5,030 nucleotides of DNA from an uncultured Cellvibrio sp. (lineage in GTDB: Bacteria > Pseudomonadota > Gammaproteobacteria > Pseudomonadales > Cellvibrionaceae). Positions within the stretch are counted from its first letter, which is position 1; the number at the start of each line of letters is the position of its first letter. The stretch spans positions 1-5,030 of the forward strand of contig CAMLOU010000216.1 in NCBI GenBank assembly GCA_946481735.1. Reading direction: 5' to 3'. Under the pieces are notes generated by a model. That model searched no databases. It saw only the letters and a program-made list of their open reading frames with translations, and was not told the origin of the DNA. A program made the position numbers and the translations under genes. Positions 1 to 5,030 of the stretch are shown here, piece after piece.

Positions 1-1381
1 AATCCTCATCCAACCCCAACTTCTGCAACCGATACCGCAACGACCTGAAACTAATCCCTAGCTGCTTCGCAGCTAGGGTTTTATTCCATTTCACCTGCTC
101 CAGCATATTACACAGAATATCTTTCTCTACATCTTGTAAATAATCATCCAGCGATGGGTATTCCGCGCAACGGGCCGGGTAGTCAACGAGATTGCTGCTC
201 GAGGATTTATGTGTTGCCGGGTTTATTTTTAATGATTGCTCGCCGTGTAACTGCAGGTCTTCTGCTTCAATAACATCGCTGTCGCTCAAGGTAAATGCAC
301 GTTCCAGAATATTTTCCAGTTCGCGTACGTTGCCGGGAAAGCTGTAGTCGTTCAGTCGCTTCAATGCATCATTGGATAAATGAGGTGGTGGCAGGTTGAC
401 AGCTTCAGCAAGTTTTCTTAATAAATGATTGGCTAGTAGAGGGATATCTTGTCTACGCTCGCGCAGGGCGGGAACAGAGAGTTGGATAACGTTCAGGCGG
501 TAGAATAAATCCTGGCGAAAACGGCCCTCCTGGACTTCTCTTTCAAGACTTTTGTGCGTTGCACAAAGGATACGTACATCGGTTGTAATCTCCTCGGCGG
601 AGCCGACGGCGCGCACGGACTTTTCCTGAATGGCGCGCAGGAGTTTTACCTGCATATCGAGTGGCAGATCGGCAACTTCATCGAAGAAGAGTGTGCCGCC
701 TTCGGCTGCTTGAAACAAGCCGGGCTTATCCTGGTGTGCGCCAGTAAAGCTGCCTTTCTTGTGGCCAAAAAATTCACTCTCCATTAATTCACGGGGAATT
801 GCACCACAGTTGACCGCAATAAAGGGTTTGTGCGCGCGCGGGCCGAGCTCATGGATTGAGCGTGCCACTAATTCTTTGCCCGAGCCGGATTCGCCACTGA
901 TATACACCGGTGCTTGAGAGCGGGCGAGTTTTTGAATGCTACGAGTGAGGTCCTGAATAGCAGAAGATTGCCCGATAATTAAGGTGTCGCTGGGCATTTT
1001 TGCCGGCGGTAGTTGACTGGATTGAATCGCGGTGGAAACGAGTTTGCGTAGCGTGCTGAGGTTCACCGGTTTGGTAATAAAATCAAAGGCGCCGGCTTTC
1101 ATCGATTCAATAGCGGTATCCACACTGCCGTGGGCTGTAATAACCGCAACAGGTAAACGAGGATGATGTTGCTGAATAAATTCCACCAGCTCCAATCCGT
1201 TGCCATCGGGCAGGCGCATATCCGTTAAGCAGAGATCATAATGTCGCTGAGCGAGATATTGCCGAGCCTCTTTAACACTGGCGACACTATCCGTATCGAT
1301 CTGCATGCGGCCCAAGGTAATTTCCAGCAGTTCGCGAATGTCCGGTTCGTCATCAATAACCAGTGCGCGTTTGTTGCTCAT
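1..1381 (-). CDS. pilR: Sigma-54-dependent response regulator PilR (NtrC family), 3' end at window edge
   Basis: Probable transcription activator of type IV pilin expression, acting on sigma-54 promoters in the cytoplasm. Translation from the ATG at 1381 gives 460 uninterrupted codons. The receiver domain is residues 1-120, with acidic D10/D11, phosphoacceptor D54 (in LTDMRLP), T82 and K104. The AAA+ domain is about 135-370, with Walker A GESGSGKE (163-170), sigma-54-contact loop GSFTGA (210-215, Ser instead of the commoner Ala), Walker B GGTLFFDEV (228-236) and an arginine-finger region GRFRQDLFYRLN (286-297). A variable linker (about 380-405) leads to a Fis-type helix-turn-helix at about 432-455. 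The protein ends at LGLDED, and the next codon begins with T, so a stop probably follows at once; PilR is usually about 445 residues. It lies 42 bases downstream of pilS on the same strand, with only a weak Shine-Dalgarno (GATGGT). NtrC-family membership is certain; PilR rather than a paralogue rests on pairing with a PilS-type kinase. Confidence 0.9.
   Translation of the reverse strand, partial: MSNKRALVIDDEPDIRELLEITLGRMQIDTDSVASVKEARQYLAQRHYDLCLTDMRLPDGNGLELVEFIQQHHPRLPVAVITAHGSVDTAIESMKAGAFDFITKPVNLSTLRKLVSTAIQSSQLPPAKMPSDTLIIGQSSAIQDLTRSIQKLARSQAPVYISGESGSGKELVARSIHELGPRAHKPFIAVNCGAIPRELMESEFFGHKKGSFTGAHQDKPGLFQAAEGGTLFFDEVADLPLDMQVKLLRAIQEKSVRAVGSAEEITTDVRILCATHKSLEREVQEGRFRQDLFYRLNVIQLSVPALRERRQDIPLLANHLLRKLAEAVNLPPPHLSNDALKRLNDYSFPGNVRELENILERAFTLSDSDVIEAEDLQLHGEQSLKINPATHKSSSSNLVDYPARCAEYPSLDDYLQDVEKDILCNMLEQVKWNKTLAAKQLGISFRSLRYRLQKLGLDED
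56..82 (+). repeat. Perfect 10-bp inverted repeat with 3-base loop and T tract, inside pilR
   Basis: CCCTAGCTGC (56-65), loop TTC, GCAGCTAGGG (69-78), then TTTT (79-82) on the plus strand. It lies within the codons for TLAAKQLG (residues 435-442) of the PilR helix-turn-helix. Read on the plus strand, antisense to pilR, it resembles an intrinsic terminator; on the sense strand there is no T run after the stem. It may simply reflect codon choice in a conserved motif, so the repeat is certain and any function is not. Confidence 0.45.
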
Positions 1382-1423
1382 AACAATACCATCGTGTAAT
1401 ACGTTTATCTTTGCCCTGAAACC

Positions 1424-3031
1424 TTATAGAGCGCGTTCATGGTGTGCCAGTTGTATGTGGAAACAACTGCTGCCGTCTTCTGTGCGACGGTAGTGTATAA
1501 AAGCCTGATTGGCTTCGCAAAGTTCCTTGCAAATAAAAAGTCCTAAACCCGAGCCGGTATTCTCGGTGGTAAAGAAAGGTTCGAACAGGTGCTTCAGGTT
1601 TTCAGGCGCGATGCCGGGGCCGCTGTCTATTACATTAATATAGGGGCGTTGTAATTTTTCATCGACACCGATTTCAAGAATGACACTGGCTTTGCCACCG
1701 GCGATCTTGCTGTAGCGCAAACCGTTATCACACAGGTTATTGATAACCTGATGTAACTGGCCCGGGTCAAACTGGCCGATGATATTGGACTCCAGGCAGA
1801 TGACTTTCAGATCAACAGGTTCTGCCCGGCTGTTTTTGTACTCCTCCATAAAACGCTCAATCCAGCTATTCAGGTGCACCTGTTGAGGTTGCGCCATTCG
1901 CCGGCGGGAGAGTTGCAACACATTTTCAATAATTTGATTGACGCGTTTGCAATGACTGTTGATGATTTCAATTAAACGTTGATCATGAGCCGACATGGTT
2001 TCCGACTCGCCGAGCAACTGGCTGGCATGGCTGATTGCGCCCAGGGGGTTGCGGATCTCATGGGCAATACTCGCGGTTAACCGTCCGAGGGAGGCTAATT
2101 TAAGTTGCTGCGCTTGCTGCGCAATAGCCCGGTTATCTTCCACAAAAATCAAGGTGTCGGTATTTTCATCGGATTCCAGTGGAGCGAAATTAATTTTTAC
2201 TTCATCGCTCAATCCGTTATCAATCTTCAGGATAGGTGAGTATTGTTTTTTTGCTTGTTGCCATTGCGTTACCTTGTGGTCTAATGCAGGCACGTCGCGG
2301 AGGCTGAGGCGAGAAGTTTGCTCCGGCGGCAATCCCAGCAGGTTGCGCGCCGAATTATTTAATAATTCTATCCCGCGATGTTTATTAAACACCACAATCC
2401 CTGTACGCATTCGTTCGACGATCATTTGCGCCAGTTTTTGCAGATGTTCGACATGCTGCGCCTGTGCAATTGCCTCTTCATTACTGCTACGGATTTTGCG
2501 GGTCAGGTATTGAAACGCAATAGCAATGATAAAGATCAGTGCGCCGAGAGACCCTGCCGAAAAGAAGGCTTTATTGTCGAGCGATGAAGTGAAGTACCGA
2601 TAGGTGCTTTCCGAAATGACCGCGATGCTGGCCAGCGCGGCAAAGAAAATAGCAATCTGCCCGCGTAATAACATACCGCCCGCGGCGACGGCCACCAATA
2701 ATAAATAACCGAGGCCATTGAGGATGCCTCCGCTGCTGTACATCAGCAAGATGATAGCTACCAGATCAATAAACAACAGGCTGAACAGCTGTTTCTGTGA
2801 GGGCAGAAACTGTACCCGCCAAAACATGATCAGGCTGATGAAGTTGATCAAGGTATAGCTGGCGGAGGTGTAAAAAAAGATATCCGGATGATCGTTACCT
2901 AACACATTCCGGGCGATGTCACCTTGAAACATCAACAGCAGCACCGCACCCAATAGCGTGCGGTAATAGGTGTAGACCCGCAGTAGGTCATAAGGGTTAT
3001 AGGTGGGCGAATTAAGGGCAAATGCTTTCAT
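1424..3031 (-). CDS. pilS: Membrane sensor histidine kinase PilS
   Basis: Inner-membrane histidine kinase expected to autophosphorylate and pass the phosphate to PilR. In Pseudomonas, PilS regulates pilin transcription in response to PilA in the membrane. The 535-residue length matches the family (about 530). Six hydrophobic segments lie at about 22-36, 52-71, 82-98, 104-121, 124-140 and 158-176, with almost no periplasmic domain, as is typical of PilS. A charged, probably coiled-coil linker (178-205) leads to a PAS-like domain (about 200-298). The kinase core is complete: H-box SIAHEIRNPL (321-330) with phosphoacceptor H324, N-box NNLCDNGLRY (431-440), G1 DSGPGIAP (469-476), F-box LFEPFFTT (482-489) and G2 GSGLGL (493-498). 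The ATG at 3031 is preceded by a weak GATGAG ribosome-binding site 5 bases upstream, and the N-terminus lines up well before the first membrane helix. It is the first gene of a likely pilS-pilR operon and is divergent from nadE. A paralogous NtrB-like kinase is less likely, because six tightly packed helices fit PilS. Confidence 0.91.
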   Translation of the reverse strand: MKAFALNSPTYNPYDLLRVYTYYRTLLGAVLLLMFQGDIARNVLGNDHPDIFFYTSASYTLINFISLIMFWRVQFLPSQKQLFSLLFIDLVAIILLMYSSGGILNGLGYLLLVAVAAGGMLLRGQIAIFFAALASIAVISESTYRYFTSSLDNKAFFSAGSLGALIFIIAIAFQYLTRKIRSSNEEAIAQAQHVEHLQKLAQMIVERMRTGIVVFNKHRGIELLNNSARNLLGLPPEQTSRLSLRDVPALDHKVTQWQQAKKQYSPILKIDNGLSDEVKINFAPLESDENTDTLIFVEDNRAIAQQAQQLKLASLGRLTASIAHEIRNPLGAISHASQLLGESETMSAHDQRLIEIINSHCKRVNQIIENVLQLSRRRMAQPQQVHLNSWIERFMEEYKNSRAEPVDLKVICLESNIIGQFDPGQLHQVINNLCDNGLRYSKIAGGKASVILEIGVDEKLQRPYINVIDSGPGIAPENLKHLFEPFFTTENTGSGLGLFICKELCEANQAFIHYRRTEDGSSCFHIQLAHHERAL

Positions 3032-3221
3032 TGAATCTCATCGATCTTATGTTGGTATTGCGTTGGGCTATAGCGGTTACAAATCAGTTTTGCCTAAACG
3101 ACCGGATTATCCGACAATGCGCTTCCCTGCGTACTATACCCTTGTTACCGGTTCTGTATCAGTCGCGCCATTCATGTATTTGACGCTAGCTGCTTCGATA
3201 CCTTTGGGAGAGCCTTTTCAC
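3032..3221. promoter_or_regulatory. Divergent pilS/nadE intergenic promoter region
   Basis: This 190-base gap between the pilS and nadE starts must hold the promoters for both directions. I see no strong consensus sigma-70 pair and no sigma-54 (-24/-12) element. Weak candidates are TTATCC...TACTAT (about 3107-3137, with a 19-base spacer) towards nadE, and TTGTAA followed 17 bases later by AATACC towards pilS; neither is convincing. A short palindrome, CGGATTATCCG (3103-3113), could be an operator but may be chance. No riboswitch-like fold stood out. The region is inferred from gene orientation rather than from recognised boxes. Confidence 0.5.
3206..3212 (+). promoter_or_regulatory. Ribosome binding site of nadE
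   Basis: GGGAGAG lies 9 bases before the ATG at 3222. It is the best Shine-Dalgarno match in the leader. It decides between this start and the in-frame upstream ATGs (3003, 3117 and 3174), which would overlap pilS or add residues with no family counterpart. Confidence 0.75.
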
Positions 3222-4850
3222 ATGCCACGCCTGACAATCACATTGGCCCAGATCAACACCCTCGTCGGTGATATACCCGGCAACACTGAGCTGATTCTTA
3301 CTGCTGCCCGCCGGGCCATTGATGAACACAATGCCGATGTCATTATCTTTCCCGAACTGACATTAACCGGCTACCCCCCGGAGGACCTGTTATTACGCCC
3401 CAGTCTGGCTCCGCGTATTGAACGGGCACTTGCCCACATTCAGGCGCAGAAGTTACCGATTGCTCTGGTGTTTGGCTATCCGCGCGTGAAGGGAGGGCGA
3501 GTATTCAATATGGCCGGCGTGATGCGCGACGGTGAATGGCTGGTTGAGTACGCTAAACAGCGTTTGCCTAACTATCAGGTATTCGACGAGGAGCGTTATT
3601 TTGACGAGGGCTCCCGCCCCGGTATTTTTTACCTCGGGCAGCTGCCTGTCGCACTGAGTGTCTGTGAAGACATCTGGCACCCGGAGCCAATGGCCCAAGC
3701 CAAAGAGGCGGGGGCGAAACTGATGTTTAACCTCAATGCCTCGCCTTACCATCAGGGTAAGCAGCAGGAGCGGGAACAATTGTTGGCCATTCGCGCCCGA
3801 CAGGGGGATATGCCAATTGTCTATACGAATCTGGTCGGCGGCCAGGATGAGCTGGTTTTTGACGGCGGTTCCGTGGCGGTGGATGCTCAAGGGCAAGTCT
3901 GTTTTCGTGCCCCCAATTTTGAGGAAAATCTGTTTGCACTGAGTCTTGATGTGACTGATGCAACCGCCTCGATACCGCCGCAAGCCCTGAGCCCCTTGCC
4001 GAATCCATTGGCATCGGTATATCAGGCACTGGTTCTGGGGATGCGCGATTATGTCAATAAAAACCGCTTTAAAGGCGTCGTGCTTGGCTTGTCGGGCGGT
4101 ATTGACTCTGCATTGACCCTGGCCATCGCGGTCGATGCGCTGGGGGCCGAGCGGGTTGAAGCGGTGATGATGCCATTCCGCTACACCTCCGACCTCAGCA
4201 AGAACGACGCCGCAGAACAGGCGCGACGGCTGGGCGTGCGTTACAGTTCCATCAGTATCGAGCCGATGTATGAGGCCTTTATGTCGGCCTTGCACGACGA
4301 GTTTGCCGGCACATCGCGCGACACCACGGAAGAAAACCTTCAAGCTCGCTGTCGCGGGGTGCTGCTGATGGCGATCTCCAACAAAAAGGGTTATCTCGTT
4401 CTTACCACGGGCAATAAAAGTGAGATGGCGGTGGGTTACTCAACGCTCTACGGTGATATGGCGGGCGGGTTTGATGCCTTGAAGGATGTACCCAAAACCC
4501 TGGTATTTGAGCTGGCTCGTTACCGTAATACGTTGAATGAAGTCATTCCGCCGACTGTTATCAGTCGTCCGCCCTCGGCTGAGCTGGCTCCCGACCAGAA
4601 GGATGAAGACAGCCTTCCACCCTACGAGATCCTGGACCAGATTCTTGCGTTATACGTAGAGCAGGATTACAGCGCTGAAGCCATCATCAGTCGCGGGTTT
4701 GACCGAGCGACGGTGGAGCGAGTGGTGCGCCTGGTGGACGTCAACGAATACAAACGACGCCAGGCGCCTATCGGGGTTCGTATTTCCCAGCGAGGTTTCG
4801 GCCGCGATCGCCGTTATCCCATCACCTCCGGCTGGAAGCCGGGCGAATAA
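3222..4850 (+). CDS. nadE: Glutamine-dependent NAD+ synthetase NadE (nitrilase-type amidase fused to synthetase)
   Basis: Catalyses the last step of NAD+ synthesis: deamido-NAD+ + ATP + glutamine to NAD+ + AMP + PPi + glutamate, in the cytoplasm. The 542 residues match the usual two-domain bacterial enzyme (about 540), shorter than the mycobacterial form (about 680). The N-terminal nitrilase-type glutaminase (about 1-250) shows the Glu-Lys-Cys triad: E45 in FPELTLTGYPPEDLL, K112 in YAKQRLPNY and C148 in VCEDIW. The C-terminal synthetase (about 265-542) has the ATP-pyrophosphatase loop LSGGIDSALT (290-299), TTGNKSE (395-401), a GYSTLYGDMAGGF segment (405-417) and RPPSAEL (449-455). All key residues are present, so it should be active and should channel ammonia between domains. 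The start is the ATG at 3222, because MPRLTITLAQIN begins the first nitrilase strand directly and has a good ribosome-binding site. The same frame stays open back to 3003, but those 73 extra residues look unrelated and overlap the pilS start. It appears to be a single-gene transcript ending at the hairpin at 4873-4901. Confidence 0.96.
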   Translation: MPRLTITLAQINTLVGDIPGNTELILTAARRAIDEHNADVIIFPELTLTGYPPEDLLLRPSLAPRIERALAHIQAQKLPIALVFGYPRVKGGRVFNMAGVMRDGEWLVEYAKQRLPNYQVFDEERYFDEGSRPGIFYLGQLPVALSVCEDIWHPEPMAQAKEAGAKLMFNLNASPYHQGKQQEREQLLAIRARQGDMPIVYTNLVGGQDELVFDGGSVAVDAQGQVCFRAPNFEENLFALSLDVTDATASIPPQALSPLPNPLASVYQALVLGMRDYVNKNRFKGVVLGLSGGIDSALTLAIAVDALGAERVEAVMMPFRYTSDLSKNDAAEQARRLGVRYSSISIEPMYEAFMSALHDEFAGTSRDTTEENLQARCRGVLLMAISNKKGYLVLTTGNKSEMAVGYSTLYGDMAGGFDALKDVPKTLVFELARYRNTLNEVIPPTVISRPPSAELAPDQKDEDSLPPYEILDQILALYVEQDYSAEAIISRGFDRATVERVVRLVDVNEYKRRQAPIGVRISQRGFGRDRRYPITSGWKPGE

Positions 4851-4872
4851 GCAGGCACTTGGTGATGGACGA

Positions 4873-4901
4873 AAAAAATCCGGGGCTAGCCCGGATTTTT
4901 T
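4873..4901. terminator. Bidirectional rho-independent terminator between nadE and the convergent right-edge gene
   Basis: A perfect inverted repeat has left arm AAAAAATCCGGG (4873-4884) and right arm CCCGGATTTTTT (4890-4901) around a 5-base loop, GCTAG. The GC core is followed by a T run on the plus strand, and the A run before it supplies a T run for minus-strand transcripts. It therefore fits termination of both nadE, which stops 22 bases before it, and the convergent gene, which stops at 4903. The position between two facing stop codons strongly supports the call. Confidence 0.93.
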
Positions 4902-4902
4902 A

Positions 4903-5030
4903 TTAGCTGCGATCAGGTCGCGCTGGCTTCTGGTATTCGGGATTGTAGAGTTCCCGGGTATCAAAACCTGGTGGATCGCGCTTGTCGAACAAGCCAAAGG
5001 TCAAGCGGCTGATCCAGGAGCGCTCGTCGC
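4903..5030 (-). CDS. C-terminal fragment of an unidentified protein (5' part outside window)
   Basis: One minus-strand frame is open from the right edge to a TAA at 4903-4905. It encodes 41 visible residues ending in EYQKPARPDRS. The piece is hydrophilic and rich in charged residues, Pro and Tyr, with a short amphipathic stretch, SWISRLTFGLFDK, near its visible start. This could be the end of a domain followed by a disordered tail. The other two minus frames contain stops in this stretch, and the stop sits directly against the terminator, both of which favour a real convergent gene. I do not recognise the family, and no function can be given from this fragment. Confidence 0.68.
   Translation of the reverse strand, partial: DERSWISRLTFGLFDKRDPPGFDTRELYNPEYQKPARPDRS

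Noticed and set aside
554..787. Plus-strand open frame of 77 codons opposite pilR
   Set aside because: It lies opposite the AAA+ domain of pilR, which is intact and carries every expected motif; no ribosome-binding site or family likeness was seen.
1733..1750. Inverted repeat CAGGTTAT-TG-ATAACCTG
   Set aside because: It falls in the codons for QVINNL of the conserved PilS N-box, has no T tract, and is explained by codon content of a conserved motif.
1995..2513. Plus-strand open frame of 172 codons opposite pilS
   Set aside because: It is antisense to the kinase core and PAS region of a complete pilS. The Ser/Arg/Cys-rich translation has no domain character.
3186..3197. 12-base match CTAGCTGCTTCG shared with positions 58-69
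   Set aside because: About one 12-base match is expected by chance in a window this size. The second copy lacks the inverted partner that makes the first a hairpin, so it is not treated as a repeat family.
3453..4343. Long open frame of 296 codons on the minus strand opposite nadE
   Set aside because: It lies wholly inside nadE, whose plus-strand frame contains all catalytic motifs. The antisense translation is rich in His, Gln and Arg with no recognisable domain, so it is a shadow of nadE codon use.
4650..4997. Minus-strand open frame spanning the end of nadE, the terminator and the right edge
   Set aside because: It reads straight through the strong hairpin and overlaps the nadE C-terminus. 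A different minus frame ending at 4903 fits the terminator position better.

Overview
The window looks like ordinary chromosomal sequence from a gammaproteobacterium that carries type IV pili. The protein sequences resemble those of the Pseudomonas/Cellvibrio/Saccharophagus side of the class; this placement is an inference from protein character, since there is no rRNA here. Coding density is high and base composition is balanced. I see no mobile elements, tRNA or rRNA genes, or CRISPR repeats.

Layout from left to right: (1) A minus-strand NtrC-type sigma-54 response regulator, best called PilR, runs from 1381 to the left edge. Its 460 visible codons appear to be essentially the whole protein. 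(2) Upstream of it on the same strand, 42 bases away, is its probable sensor kinase PilS (3031 to 1424), with a six-helix membrane domain, a PAS-like domain and a complete histidine kinase core. (3) A 190-base intergenic region (3032-3221) separates pilS from a divergent plus-strand gene. (4) That gene is nadE (3222-4850), a two-domain glutamine-dependent NAD+ synthetase. (5) A strong symmetrical hairpin with A and T tracts (4873-4901) lies between nadE and a convergent minus-strand gene. Only the last 41 codons of that gene are visible (4903 to the right edge), and its function is not recognisable.

How the genes work together: PilS and PilR form a membrane-to-promoter relay. In Pseudomonas the PilS membrane domain monitors the pilin pool, and phosphorylated PilR drives sigma-54 transcription of pilA. 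The kinase-then-regulator order on one strand suggests a pilSR operon. NadE is a housekeeping enzyme of cofactor synthesis with no functional tie to pili that the sequence shows; it shares only the divergent intergenic region. I found no convincing new biological system. The points most worth checking are a perfect 10-bp inverted repeat inside the helix-turn-helix codons of pilR that resembles an antisense terminator, the unidentified gene at the right edge, and the choice of nadE start.
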